DNA of 64,000 nt from Effrenium voratum (GCA_963377175.1 CAUJNA010003776.1:62001-126000), one strand, 5' to 3'. Counted from the first letter of the stretch, positions 11,950-23,689 are shown. Numbers and translations: made by a program. Notes: generated by a model not told the origin, from the sequence alone.

Positions 11950-12205
11950 CATGCTTGCCCGACTCCTGCATGCACTTCAACAAGTCTGGGTGCTGTTCAC
12001 AAAGTCATGCCTGGAGTCGCTGAGACTCCACTGCCAAGCCATCCAACAAAGGAACAAAGGACAAGCAAGAACTCTCCATCCACCCTACGAATGTAAGTGC
12101 ATCCAAAAAAATGCCCTCAGCAGCTCCTTCTTCGAGCGCTGCTCCTTCAACTTGTACCAGGTTGCCACAGCTCTCCGCCAGGACTCTTTATGCAGACGGT
12201 AGGGT
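11950..12205 (-). pseudogene. Transposase-gene fragment in satellite array (copy 1)
   Basis: Near-identical DNA to 19790-20035 (the segment encoding GELLACPLLEGLAVES... and CWRRAVATWYKLQEQDSKKE), with an internal deletion. It is flanked on both sides by satellite units. Confidence 0.75.
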
Positions 12206-12959
12206 GAACAGTCACCTAAAAAATGAAACGAGACATCGCAGGAGCCAGGGGCATCCTAACAACCGAAACATGTTCAGGAGCCAATGGCATCCTCAAACAA
12301 TGACTGTCAAAGAGAAGAAAAAGTCGTTAGGGGTCAACAGTCATCTAAAAATTAAACGCAATATCGTAGGAGCCAAGGGCATCCTGACAAACGAAACATG
12401 TTCAGGAGCCAATGGCATCCTCAAAAAATGACTGTCAAAGACAAAAAAAACGTCTTGGAGCCTGCCAAACGAATCCTCAAACAATGACTGTCAAAGAGAA
12501 GAAAAAGTCGTTGGGGAAACGAGATATCGCAGGAGCCAGGGGCATCCTGACAACCGAAACATGTTCAGGAGCCAATAGCATCCTCAAACAATGACCGTCA
12601 AAAAAAAAAGGTCTTGGAGCCAGGGACATCCTGACAACCGAAACATATTCAGGAGCCAATGGCATCCTCGAACAATGACTGTCAAAAATAAAAAAAAACG
12701 TCTTGGAGCCGAGGGCATCCTGCCAAACGAAACATGTTTCAGGAGCCAATGGCATCCTCAAACAATGACGGCCGAAGAGAAAAAACGCCTTAGGGGTGAA
12801 CAATCTTAGGCGTGGACGGCCCTCGAAAACTGAACTGGGCCGTCCAGGAGTCGAGGGCGTCCTGCCCAACGAAACATGCTTCAGGAGCCGATAGCGTCCT
12901 ACAACACAGGCATCCTCAAACATTCTCCATCTCAAACAAGATGTATGCCAGCACCGACG

Positions 12960-13215
12960 CCTCCGGTCGTGGCTTGCCCGACTCCTGCATGCAATTCAAC
13001 AAGTCTGGGTGCTGTTCACAAAGTCATGCCTGGAGTCGCTGAGACTCCACTGCCAAGCCCTCCAACACAGGACAAGCAAGAACTCTCCATCCACCCTACG
13101 AACGTAAGTGCATCCAAAAAAATGCCCTCAGCAGCTCCTTCTTCGAGCGCTGCTCCTTCAACTTGTACCAGGTTGCCACAGCTCTCCGCCAGGACTCTTT
13201 ATGCAGACGGTAGGG
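12960..13215 (-). pseudogene. Transposase-gene fragment in satellite array (copy 2)
   Basis: A second copy of the same fragment as at 11950. It has the same internal deletion and includes the GACGCCTCCGGTCGTGGCTT segment that corresponds to 19770. It was amplified together with the surrounding satellite. Confidence 0.75.
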
Positions 13216-13929
13216 TGAACAGCCACCTAAAAAATGAAACGAGACATCGCAGGAGCCAGGGGCATCCTAACAACCGAAACATGTTCAGGAGCCAATGGCA
13301 TCCTCAAACAATGACTGTCAAAGAGAAGAAAAAGTCGTTAGGGGTCAACAGTCATCTAAAAATTAAACGCAATATCGTAGGAGCCAAGGGCATCCTGACA
13401 AACGAAACATGTTCAGCAGCCAATGGCATCCTCAAACAATGACTGTCAAAGACAAAAAAACGTCTTGGAGCCTGCCAAACGAATCCTCAAACAATGACTG
13501 TCAAAGAGAAGAAAAAGTCGTTGGGGAAACGAGATATCGCAGGAGCCAGGGGCATCCTGACAACCGAAACATGTTCAGGAGCCAATAGCATCCTCCAACA
13601 ATGACCGTCAAAAAAAAATGGTCTTGGAGCCAGGGACATCCTGACAACCGAAACATATTCAGGAGCCAATGGCATCCTCGAACAATGACTGTCAAAAATA
13701 AAAAAACGTCTTGGAGCCGAGAGCATCCTGCCAAACGAAACATGTTTCAGGAGCCAATGGCATCCTCGAACAATGACGGCCGAAGAGAAAAAACGCCTTA
13801 GGGGTGAACAATCTTAGGGGTGGACGGCCCTCGAAAACTGAACTGGGCCGTCCAGGAGTCGAGGGCGTCCTGCCCAACGAAACATGCTTCAGGAGCCGAT
13901 AGCGTCCTACAACACAGGCATGCTCTCCA

Positions 13930-14110
13930 TCCACCCTTCGAGCATAAGTGCATCCGATCAGCAGCTCCTTCTTCGAGTCCTGCTCCTTCAACTTGTGCCA
14001 GGTTGCCACAGCTCTCCGCCAAGACTCTTTGTGCAGACGGTATAGTTCGAAGCACGGCATCTCCAGCCCGTGCAACTCTGCGAGCTGCGGCGAAGTGCAC
14101 CGCAGCATTG
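13930..14110 (-). pseudogene. Transposase-gene fragment in satellite array (copy 3)
   Basis: Corresponds to about 19900-20100 of the full gene and includes the segment encoding the DGLEMPCF region, which copies 1 and 2 lack. It is therefore an independent capture rather than a simple copy of them. Confidence 0.7.
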
Positions 14111-14524
14111 GGGATGTCAAAGTGTGCGCTAGGAGCCTCTGGCGTTCGAGAAACATACAAAAACCCCAGGAGCCAGTGGCATCCTCAAACAACAACACGC
14201 GCACCTATGGCGTCCTAGAAACATACAAAATGCTTCAGGAGCTGAAGGCCTCCTCCCGTAAGAAAACATGCCCCAGGAGCCAATGGCATCCTCGAACAAA
14301 AACATGCGCACCAGGAGCCGATGGCGTTCTGCAGAGAGAAAATGTCCCAGGAGCCAACGGCATCCTCCCTAAAGAAACGTTCTGCAGGAGCCAATGGCTT
14401 CCTCAAACAACAAAGTGCGCGCTAGAACCTCTGGCGTCCTAGAAACATACAAAAGCCCCAGGAGCCACTGGCATCCTCAAACAACAACACGCGCACAAGG
14501 AGCCGATGGCGTCCTCGCGCGGCG

Positions 14525-14912
14525 TCCATCACCAGGAAATTCCTTGGCCAAGGCAGAGGGAACGCAGGCAAAGCGGCCAGGAATGACGCGTACGCTCTTT
14601 CGGAACCTCACGGCCCTGCTCAAACAAGAGGCACGCCAGCACCGACGCCTCCGGTCGTGGCTTGCCCGACTCCTGCACGCACTTCAACAAGTCTGGGCTC
14701 TGTTCACAAAGTCGTGCCTGGAGTCGCTCAGACTCCACTGCCAAGCCCTCCAACAAAGGACAAGCAAGAAGCTCTCCATCCACCCTTCGAGCAAAAGTGC
14801 ATCCGAAAAAAATGCCCTCGGCAGCTCCTTCTTCGAGTGCTGCTCCTTCAACTTGTACCAGGTTGCCACAGCTCTCCGCCAGGACTCTTTATGCAGACGG
14901 TAGGGTGAACAG
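14525..14912 (-). pseudogene. Transposase-gene fragment in satellite array (copy 4)
   Basis: Corresponds to about 19440-20030. It includes the AAATTCCTTGGCCAAGGCAG segment matching 19447 and the CWRRAVATWYKL region. Several internal deletions relative to the full gene. Confidence 0.7.
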
Positions 14913-15539
14913 TCACCTAAAAATGAAACGAGACATCGCAGGAGCCAGGGGCATCCTGACAACCGAAACATGTTCAGGAGCCAATGGCACCCTCAAACAA
15001 TGACTGTCAAAGAGAAGAAAAAGTCGTTAGGGGTGAACAGTCATCTAAAAATTCAACGCAAAATCGTAGGAGCCAGGGGCATCCTGACAACCGAAACATG
15101 TTCAGGAGCCAATGGCATCCTCAAACAATGACTGTCAAAAATACAAAAAACGTCTTGGAGTCAGGGACATCCTGACGACCGAAACATGTTCAGGAGCCAA
15201 GGGCATCCTCAAACAATGACTGTCAAAAATACAAAAAACGTCTTGGAGTCAGGGACATCCTGACGACCGAAACATGTTCAGGAGCCAAGGGTATCCTCAA
15301 ACAATGACTTTCAAAGAGAAGAAAAGTCGTTAAGGGGTGAACAGTCATCTAAAAAATTAAACGAGATATCGTAGGAGACAAGGGCATCCTGACAAACGAA
15401 ACATGTTCAGGAGCCAATGGCATCCTCAAACAGCAAAGTGTGCGCTAGGAGCCTCTGGCGTCCTAGAAACATACACAAGCCGCAGGAGCCAGTGGCATCC
15501 CCAAACAACAACACGCGCACAAGGAGCCGACGGCGTCCT

Positions 15540-15835
15540 CGCTCAGCGTCCAGCACTTTGCCATGCCATCTGAAAGCTGCGTCTACCCGCTCTCCGAAGC
15601 TTTGCATCTCATGCGACGTGGAAGTCAGGCATGGCTGCCTGACCAGTGTGATCTGCACGGCAGCCTCTCAACAGACACGTCCTAGCAGAGCCGTCCGGTA
15701 GCATGAGTACGACAGCGCTGCCTTCTCCACCGGGCCGCTCGACTCTGAAGGAGGTCTCAACCACTGACTCCCGTGTTCCACATACTGGTCGCTCTAGCAG
15801 CGCATCAGGCGGCAGCCCATCTTCCTTGAATTGGC
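15540..15835 (-). pseudogene. Fragment of the first exon of the helicase/transposase gene
   Basis: The minus translation contains MQSFGERVDAAFRWHGKVLD, matching MQSFRERVDAAFGWHGKVLN of the exon at 22930-23336. The upstream part is frame-disrupted. Parts of two distant exons are thus present in the same satellite array. Confidence 0.65.
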
Positions 15836-15960
15836 CTACCACGAGCCCATGGCTTCAAAATACAAGAAACTCTGAAAGCCAATGCCAAGCAACAAAGCGC
15901 GCCAATGGCATCCTCAAGCAACAAAGCGCGCCTTAAGAGCCTAGAAACATACAAAATGTC

Positions 15961-16600
15961 TCAGGAGCCAAAAGCCTCCTCCCATAAGAAACCATGGCCC
16001 ACGAGTCCCTAAAATAAGAAATGAGTCAAAAGGCGCGCGCATGCCCCATGCCAGCTGCCTCTTTTTCGCGTCCCCTCCGCTGCATCTGTGCTCTTCAACA
16101 ATAGCCATGAACCGCCTTGGTAGGCAACATGCCCTCAGACTTGATTAATTAACGCATTCCCTTCTCAAGCCGACAAACTAAGTATGTTGAAAATGTCCTG
16201 CCATATACCACAGCGCTGGCATCCCAGCACCCAACTTAGTCTGAAGCTAGGCCCCTCCAGCCAGGCAACAGCCACAGAGCGCCCCCCATAAAACTGACCG
16301 CTCCCACACGGGCCTCAACAATACATGGCAACCCGCAACCTACGCTTGGACACCCTCCTATAGCTCTGCAGGCGCCAGGGCCGCAGTACAGACATCGAAT
16401 TACACGCAGTGTCGCACATCCACTCACTGTGCTGGCCTAGCCCTTCTCACCCACTTTGACGTCCTCGGGCCGACCAAGGCAAGTAACTGGCTCAACACAT
16501 GAAAACCACCAAAGGAGACGTGCCTCCAGAAACGAAAACACCAAGCAAGCACACACAATAACCCTGCCAGCACCCATTGCCACCTAAGCATCTTCAACTT
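15961..16600. other. Interval without visible gene
   Basis: No open frame of note and no repeat that I recognise. It may be the 3' untranslated and downstream region of the minus-strand gene that ends at about 16618. Confidence 0.4.
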
Positions 16601-16617
16601 CGTGAAGACCGTCCGCT

Positions 16618-17121
16618 TCAATCGCCGAATAGATCGCGGAGGCGCTTCTTCTCTTCCCTCCTCGCCGCCTCTACCTGCCAGCGGCGCGCTTGCTCGGCGG
16701 ACCGAAGCTTGCGCGCCGCCATGAGCTCAGCGGTCACATGGTGCAGGGGCTTCCGCAGCTCTGCCCGGGAAGCCACGCTCTTCAACTCCTGCACTGCGTG
16801 GCCGTGCGCCTGAACTCGGCAGAGCTCCCCCTGCAGCACGCAAAGGATCTCGGCCTCGCTGCGCTGTGCGATGCTCGGGCAAAACGCGGCACAATGGTGG
16901 GCCATGAGCTTTGCCAAGCCAAACGCCTGCAGCTGTAGTGGAAAGGCCTCCAGGTGCTGCTGCACGATCGTCTGCTGCGAAGCCTTGAGTTGCGCGTGCA
17001 GCGCTTCGTTCCCACACGTGCCCCAGCTCATCAACCTCGCGGCTTCGGGCCCGACAACTCGCACTACCGCATCCATGATGTAGCTGCCATTCATCAAGTA
17101 GCGGTAGTGCCGGTATGACAC
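16618..17121 (-). CDS. DDE transposase, C-terminal exon (catalytic Glu region)
   Basis: The translation begins around SYRHYRYLMNGSYIMDAVVR and carries WGTCGNEALHAQLKASQQTI. The Gly-Asn-Glu-Ala-Leu-His motif has the form of the third acidic residue of D-D-E transposases, followed by a helix and a basic, Arg/Lys-rich tail (about residues 135-167). It follows the exon at 17130-17703 on the same strand with an apparent frame change near 17150-17185, either a small frameshift or a splice I cannot resolve. Inferred role: cut-and-paste transposase catalytic domain. The family is not identified; the spacing does not obviously fit a superfamily I know. Confidence 0.6.
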   Translation of the reverse strand: MSYRHYRYLMNGSYIMDAVVRVVGPEAARLMSWGTCGNEALHAQLKASQQTIVQQHLEAFPLQLQAFGLAKLMAHHCAAFCPSIAQRSEAEILCVLQGELCRVQAHGHAVQELKSVASRAELRKPLHHVTAELMAARKLRSAEQARRWQVEAARREEKKRLRDLFGD

Positions 17122-17129
17122 CCCTGCCT

Positions 17130-17703
17130 TCAGGATCTCTCGGATGCTCCTGCCCTTGGCGTCTTTCCTGTCATCTCCCTAGGAAAGTCCAAAGTCAGTC
17201 CATGCGCAGCATCCACGTACTCCTGGTGGCTCTCAAACGGCTTCTTCATATAGGTGCCCCAGTCTACCTCCTCAACGACCTTCTCCTCGTGCTCTGGCCA
17301 GACTCCGTGCGGCACCCCGTCTTCCCTGCCATGGTAAACTCGGCCTGTGGCCGGTGCCCGGAACTTGCCCTGTATGCTAAGCAGCCGTCTAGATAAAGCC
17401 GTGCGCTTCTCGCCCGAGCATGCTTCAACCCGCAGGACAAAGTGCAGCGCATCCTCTCCCACAGCTTCAAGGTGCGGCAGAACTGAGTCAGCTCCTTCCA
17501 CAGCATCTGGCGAGTCTGAGAAGACAAAGCGAACTGTGCAGCGTGCGTCATAAGGCAGCAACTCCTTCATGGCTCGCTTGAAGCAGCCGGCCCCCTCCGT
17601 CCGCTGTAAGGAGAAGCCGGCTACGGCACCAGATCTCCCCAGCACGGTATGTATGGCGTGCGTCTCTCCATCGCCCTGCCGCATGGCCTGTCGCCAGCGC
17701 TAA
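17130..17703 (-). CDS. DDE transposase, middle exon (second Asp region)
   Basis: After a pyrimidine-rich tract ending in AG at about 17703 (minus strand), the frame reads RQGDGETHAIHTVLGRSGAV. It continues through FVFSDSPDAVEG, with the candidate second catalytic Asp, and LHFVLRVEACSGEKRTALSR. The stop at 17130 probably lies beyond the real exon end, because the downstream coding continues in another frame at 17121. A decayed paralogue of this exon is at 11230-11390. Same gene as the flanking exons. Confidence 0.6.
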
Positions 17704-18112
17704 CGAAAAAAAATAAGCTCAGGTGGTATCCCCAGCAGCTACGCCTGGCCTGCACCAGACCACGCCGGAACCTTCGGAACCTTCCTTGAACCCTACACCT
17801 AACCTGCGCCTCACCCCGAAACTTCCGGAACCCTGCGCCCCAACCCCGGAACCTCCCGAATCTTCCTTGAATCTTACACCCGTCCTGTACCAGACGACCC
17901 CGGAACCTTGCTCGAACCTAACTCCAGCGCTCGCCCGAAACACCCCCAAACCTTACCTGGGCCGAGACGCCTTAGCTTTCAGCTGTTGAGGAAATACTCC
18001 GATACAATTGGAGCAAGCCAAGTGCTACAGTGACGCCAGCCACCGAGCTCGTGTCTTGGAATCCAACCAGCGCAAACTTCGACACAACATCACAAGCCAG
18101 CCTTCTGGCCGA
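17704..18112 (-). other. Probable intron with CCGGAACCTT-type repeats
   Basis: Between the exon ending at the QKAG codons (about 18113) and the acceptor at about 17703. It holds 40-bp-scale repeats such as CCCCGGAACCTTNNNGAACCT. The donor would be GC rather than GT, which dinoflagellate introns are known to allow. Confidence 0.45.
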
Positions 18113-20726
18113 TGGCACTGAACAAGACCTGGAAGGTTGCATCGTGGCTGCACACCAGCCACTCCGAGCGACGGGTTGCCTCTCCCATCAGCTGCGCCTG
18201 AAGGCCTACAACCTTGGGCTGTGCCAAGACCATGTCCAGCACCTGCTGTCGAGTTTCCCTGCGACGGCAGCCCATCCAGGCACACAGACTGCCGCAGGAC
18301 ACCCACTCGCTGGTGATGTCGTTGAAGATGGTCTGGATCTTGCCGCGATGTTTCAAGGCCTTGGCCAGGACCATGTCGGCGAAGTCTCCGTGCATGTATA
18401 AGGACTTGTTCACCCGCATGGCAGCGTCGGTCTGCTTCTTGATCACCAGCTGCGGCCCTTGCCTTGTTAGCACCAGCGCCATGTCTACAAAGTTGTACTT
18501 GGCCAAGAGCTTCTCAGACTCGGCGTCGATCGATGCCCAGGAATGAATCAGCCTTGCCGAGCAAGCAAGCAGGCCCTCCTCGCCACCGGCTCCCCGCCGC
18601 AAGCATTCCATCCCTCTTCCGCCCCGTGAGCTGTCTACCTGCCTCCCCCCACACCTTGCCTTGCGCTGCTCATAGACGCTACATGCCAAGTAGTACTGCT
18701 GCTTGGTGGTCGTGAAATCCGCCTTGGGCAAGTGATGCTTCTTCAAATGTGTCACCAGATGGGCCCTCCGAGTGAACGACCGAAATGGACACAACGTGCA
18801 GCGATGTCCCGGCTCTGGGTTCGCCGACCCTGCTTGGTCGATGACACCTACAGCCCCCCCCTCTTTTGGTCCGGGTGCGCCGATGATCAAACAGAAACCG
18901 ACATGTTTGTGCGCATCACTCCTGCACGCAGTCTGGCGCCTGAGGCTCTGACGCATCACCTCTGCTTCCACCTCCGCGCGCATCAGGCCGCGTACTTCTC
19001 CAATGATGTCCTCGGCCAAGGACTCGTCCTCTCCTCCTCGCCGAGCACCGGCCAGCACGTCCATGTCCGCGCCGCCAGTATCCGTCTTCCTCCGCTTGTC
19101 GGGTCTCGCATCAAGTGACAACTCTGCCAGAAATACTCGCAGGCGGCACTCACCACTGACCATCTGCCAGAAGTGCTGCTTGTCCACTTCCCACGCGGTA
19201 GAAGGACTGGAAGTGACAATGACCACGGTCTCTGGGCCTACCAAGGCCCCATATGCGTGACCTATCTCGTCTCCATCGGGGCAAAATTCGTGCACCAGGC
19301 AGCGTGCGCCGCCAGGAAGGCTGGGCGCCTCTTCAGCAGACAGGCAGCGCAAACACAAGCCTGACACGCGGCTTGCAACCTCCTTGTACGAAATAGGGTG
19401 GTCCTGTCCGGCAAACTCTCGAGCCAGCGCTTCTTCCGTCTCAGGAAATAAGTTGGCCAAGGCAGAGGGAACGCAGGCAAAGCGGCCAGGAATGACGAGT
19501 ACCTCTTTTGGAACCTCACAGCCACTCAGCCAATGCTGCAGTGAACTGGTACTGGCTGTCTCGGTGCAAACCTTGGCAACCTGCATGCGAATCCCCGTCA
19601 GAATCTCGAAGTCCTCCACCAAGGTCTCCGCATCTCCGTCTGGGTCTGGGGCGGCCACGACGGCATCAAATACAGGCGCCACCATGGCAAACTTGTGACG
19701 AGGAAGTAACTCAACAAACTGCCTCAGCTTTTGATTCTCCATCTCAAACAAGATGTATGCCAGCACCGACGCCTCCGGTCGTGGCTTGCCCGACTCCTGC
19801 ATGCACTTCAGCAAGTCTGGGTGCTGTTCGCAAAGTCGAGCCTGGAGTCGATGAGACTCCACTGCCAAGCCCTCCAACAAAGGACAAGCAAGAAGCTCTC
19901 CATCCACCCTGCGAGCATAAGTGCATCCAAAGCATGCCCTCAGCAGCTCCTTCTTCGAGTCCTGCTCCTGCAACTTGTACCAGGTTGCCACAGCTCGCCG
20001 CCAGCACTCTTTGTACGAACAGTATAACTTGAAGCACGGCATCTCCAGCCCGTCCGACTCTGCAAGCTGCACGGCGAAGTGCACCACAGCATTGGGGATG
20101 TCGAACTCCACGGAATTGGCTGGGGCAGCGTGACGCCTAGCTTCCCGGCTCAAGTTGGGGACGCTCAGCCACGGAAAGAACACACGACCCAGCGATCGGC
20201 CTGCGGCCACCTTTTGGTGCCCCACTGTCAGCAGCAGGTGCAGGCTGCCACTCTGTCTGCCCTGCGCTTCGCACATAGCCACAAAGTCTTGAACTTGCAC
20301 TTGTCGTCGGTCACGTCCTTGGCTCATGTAGTCACGAAGCCTTTGCAGGTCCACAGCGCAAGTCACTTCCCAAGCATCTCCGTCTGGGAGCCGACGCAGT
20401 TGCCGCACAGGATCAACCCATTCTTTCTGGTCATGCCACCGCCATTGGGGCCAACTACCGAAAATTTGGACGAATGAACCTTCTCCAGCACAGGTCGCTA
20501 GACACCGCTCCCACTCGGCGACATCCAGCAATCTGCGCTCGAAACGCTCACTTGCGATCCCGGATCTTGGCTTGCCAGTCACCACCCGAATGATGTTTGG
20601 GAATGAAGCCACCGAGTCCCGCAGCCAATCCACACGCAGCTTCTTGCTGCCGTCTGGCCGTGCTTTTTTCGCAGGCACCACGCCTGGATTCGCAGCCACG
20701 GCAGCTCGGTTCACCTCCGCCTGCAG
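18113..20726 (-). CDS. Large exon: C2H2 zinc finger protein joined to DDE transposase N-terminal catalytic part
   Basis: An open minus-strand exon of about 870 codons. The first ~15 codons of the longer open frame (to 20765) are probably intron, because a CTGCAG acceptor precedes AEVNRAAVAANPG at about 20726. Mid-protein features: FACVPSALANLFPETE and a Glu/Asp-rich linker. A classical C2H2 finger follows (about residue 655: CTLCPFRSFTRRAHLVTHLKKHH). Near the C-terminus WLVCSHDATFQVLFSAIGQ has the form of the first aspartate of a DDE fold; the next two acidic motifs are on the downstream exons. Segments of it recur in the satellite array at 11.9-14.9 kb. Inferred: DNA-binding and catalytic subunit of a large DNA transposon. 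Confidence 0.6.
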
Positions 20727-20840
20727 CACGCAGGGATCCCACATACACACACATATGCCACACAATTACCTCACCATGCAACGACGAGCAGACCACTGGC
20801 GCCACACACACACACAGCAACACGCGCCACGTGCTTTCTA
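20727..20840 (-). other. Probable intron between helicase and zinc-finger exons
   Basis: The helicase frame loses protein character after the FGTAAALEST residues. On the minus strand a GT-rich segment follows (TGTGTGTGTGGCGCC), ending in CTGCAG just before the next protein-like frame. The CA repeat seen on the plus strand near 20745-20820 lies inside it. Confidence 0.5.
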
Positions 20841-21828
20841 AGGCCGCCGCCGTCCCGAAGTACTGGCCAGCGAACATCTTGTGCGTCTCCCTCACAATCT
20901 TCTCCGCCACAGACGTGGTCGCTGCTTCCTCTTCCGATCGCGCAGGTGCGGATGGACGGGCAGCAGCATCCTCTTCTGGCTGCGCTGCCTTGCTCGAGCG
21001 GTTCATCCGAGCAAGAAGCCATTTTGTGTCCAGGGTCGTGGTCGAAACTGCCCCTGGGCTCTCCAATCGGCCACTGCAAGCCTGGACTCCGAACTTCTTC
21101 ATGTGAGGGAACAAGAAGTCGTGGTAAAAGCACCACACCGCGGCCCCGCTGGACATGAAGTCCTTTGCCCTCGCGTCCGCCGCAAACACCTTGTCCTGAA
21201 CACTGACAGCCTCTGACTGGGGAACGAATCGGCTCCTCATGTATGTGCAGCGAAACCTCCGTGCGTTAGACCTTTCTTCTGACGTGGGGATCTCAGGGAT
21301 GTCAGCGGTGTTCATACACCACACCTTTCCAGCGTAGCGCCAGCACCCATAAGTGGTCTCCTGCGCGTGGTTCTTCCTCAAAGGGAGCCAGCCGCCGCCA
21401 ATGTAATTTTTCATCAAGTCCTCGCAGACACCTTGCTGCCTCCTGGCCTCGTCGCAAGCCATCCATACAGCGTGAACGAAGTTGGATCCCTGGACCTGAA
21501 ACTCTCTCTCGACTTGCAGCATGGAACAAGGGCAGTTGCCGAAGCCCGAGCCGAACACTGCGCGCATGTGGTCCACAAACACCAAGGTCTTCCCATCGTG
21601 GCCTTCCCCCACCACGACGTGCATGACATCGGGCTGCCTTGTCCGCGCAACCACTAGAGCGCACTGGTCTAGCAGCACCTGCAAGCCATTGCCGCCGGCA
21701 AAAGCAGCCATCAGCATTGCAGCATAGCGGCAGCGTGTCTCTACTCCAGGGGCGCTGGACAGCTCCGCCGGTATCCACATGTAGCACCCACGACGAGCAT
21801 CCTTCAGGGACGCGCCCTTCGTGCGCAC
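20840..21828 (-). CDS. Superfamily 3 (D5-type) helicase domain
   Basis: Reading minus strand: VVVGEGHDGKTLVFVDHM is a Walker A P-loop (GxGxxGKT). AVWMACDEAR follows as Walker B. Then VCEDLMKNYIGGGWLPLRKN and KVWCMNTADIPEIPTSEERS with RRFRCTYMRSRFVP: the order and wording of motifs C and arginine finger typical of D5-like SF3 helicases of viruses and plasmids. The C-terminal ~100 residues are Ala/Glu-rich linker. An ATP-driven DNA unwinding role is inferred. It is striking to find this in the same multi-exon gene region as a C2H2 finger and a DDE transposase, since cut-and-paste transposons do not usually carry an SF3 helicase. Confidence 0.75.
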
Positions 21829-22189
21829 TCATGCAAGGAAGAAACATGACACAGTGATCGATCCTCGCAGCGTCGCATGCTCGAAATTTCCTTCTCGCAT
21901 TGAGTCTGTGTGTTTGTGTGTGTGTGATTTTTGCTGCTCTCTACACGAAATACCCTAGCCATCGGCCGGCCTTCTTCATTTGACGCACACTTCCGTCCAC
22001 AGTGCTGAGGTAGCAGTCTTGAAAGCAGAGCCCAGCTTGTTGTTTCTCATCCACCGGCTCATCACCCCAGCGCAGGAAGGCTTTCACAATAGTCCTGCGA
22101 AACTGATCGCACAAGTGCGGCCCGTTAACCCCCCCGGAACCATTGCAAACACGCAGACTGCCTCATTAGGATACGCCCGCGCCGTGAAA

Positions 22190-22753
22190 ACTTCTCCTGT
22201 GGTGCTCTGCAAAGGTGTGTCGAAGGCTGCGGCATAGTTCAGCCAGTCCCTGCAGCCAGTCACTGGCTCGCACATCTGCCTTTTTCGGCACAATGTCCTC
22301 CAGCTGCCACCTCATAAGGACATCGTCGAAAGCCACACGCTCGACGACGCGCAACTCCCATACCATGTCCTCGAAGTTTCTCTTCGGCTTCGCCTTCGAG
22401 AGCACGCTGAGGTGCGCCTGCGCACGCCGCAGTCCGTCCAAGACGAACTCCAGGCGATCTGGAGCCAGGCCAGTAGCGCATGGGCGCCATGCACCGCTGA
22501 CATACTCGAAGAGACAACCAGCGTGACATCGATAGAGCTCGCCCGCCAGCAAGCAAAACAGCCGCGTTTGCAGCAACTCACTTTTCCCGTCGTCTGGCGA
22601 AGCCTTCAAGAGCCTAAGCTGCCCAAACAAGACTCCTGCTCGCGCCAGCGAGGTCGCCCGTGAACCTTTGGAATCCCTAAAAAACATATTGTCCCTGGTG
22701 AAGCAAGATGTCGACTTCAAGAACAAACCGTATGGGACCGCGCGGGGGGTCAA
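22190..22753 (-). CDS. Exon upstream of the SF3 helicase (D5_N-like region)
   Basis: The translation includes LFCLLAGELYRCHAGCLFEY and RLEFVLDGLRRAQAHLSVLS. This is the kind of sequence that precedes the P-loop in D5-like primase-helicases (a short 'hly..g.w' module followed by helices). The last residues (from about 22215) may run into an intron, and the first ~25 residues may be intron as well. Same strand and order as the helicase exon. Assignment to the same gene is inferred from synteny, not proven. Confidence 0.5.
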
Positions 22754-22929
22754 GACCGTGCCAAAACTATCCTGTCTCGCCCAACCTGATCAATGGCGTT
22801 TCTGGGCCACACTGAAACTTATTCAATTCGAGATCTGTGTTGCCCCCCCCCCCCCGCACGCTTATGCTTCTTGCGCCGCGGCGCAACAACGAGACTTGCG
22901 CCGCTGCTCGGAATTCTCTCCGCTGGGCA

Positions 22930-23336
22930 TTTAGCACTTTGCCATGCCACCCGAAAGCTGCATCTACCCGCTCCCTGAAGCTTTGCATCTCCTGCGACAT
23001 GGAAGTCAGGCAAGGCTGCCTGTCTGGCATGATCTTCACAGCTGCCTCAGCGGATGCATCCCAGCAAAGCCAGGCCGGTCGCCATAGCTCCAGCACAGCA
23101 GCACTGGCTTCCCCACCTTCATTGCTGCCCTCTTCCCGGGGGCCGCTCGACTCTGCAGGAGGTCTCAACCACTGACTTAGCGGTGCTTCCTCGAAATCCT
23201 CGATCCGTGCATGATCGAACTCGGCTGAGGCTCGCATCTGCTCATGCAGCCGAGACCAGGCCGCCATGTCCTCTACAAACTCCCGCTCCATAGCCGCTTC
23301 GAGCTCGGCGGTCAAGCCTCTGCTTGCTGGCTTCAA
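22930..23336 (-). CDS. Putative first exon of the helicase/transposase gene
   Basis: The frame starts MKPASRGLTAELEAAMEREF and runs through helical, acidic and basic stretches to MQSFRERVDAAFGWHGKVLN, after which it loses protein character near a poly-C tract at 22838-22852. A fragment of it is duplicated in the satellite array at about 15540-15835, as are fragments of the zinc-finger exon. That supports membership of the same mobile unit. No known domain recognised. Confidence 0.45.
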
Positions 23337-23689
23337 ACTGCTTTCGAACCCTGGGCAAGGTAATCCGAAGCTTCACCACCGCAAAAAAAAACATATGCCG
23401 AGAGACTTCCAATCTCCAAGACAGCCGACATGGAAGTGGACTCTACGTACTGCGCTGGAGCAAACATACGCACGCACAAGCACGCATGGGTCGCCACTGC
23501 CAAGGCAGACCAACTAGACAACCGACGCCGCTGCGCCCAACAAACCCGACGATGCCGCATGAGCGGCTCTTGACGACTCTCAGTCACAGCAAGCGCCTTC
23601 CCGTATGGGTTGGGGGGGAGGGGGGGTGGCCGATGCTCCCGTCACATCCATAGCTGTTTTCTCTGATTGCTTTCCAGTTGCCTAGGGCA

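Larger units (their letters stand above)
11690..15960. repeat. Complex satellite array with core CAGGAGCCAATGGCATCCTC
   Basis: Dozens of variants of CAGGAGCCAATGGCATCCTC occur here. They are joined by spacers such as AAACAATGACTGTCAAAGA and CGAAACATGTTCAGGAGCC, giving a unit of roughly 55-65 bp. Larger blocks are duplicated too (about 12090-12910 against 13105-13920). Fragments of the zinc-finger/transposase gene are embedded (listed separately). Open frames over the array on both strands are repeat products. Confidence 0.85.

Noticed and set aside
11690..15960. Regularly spaced repeats resembling a CRISPR array
   Set aside because: Repeat and spacer lengths vary, spacers are themselves repeated, the context is eukaryotic and no cas genes are present; it is a satellite.
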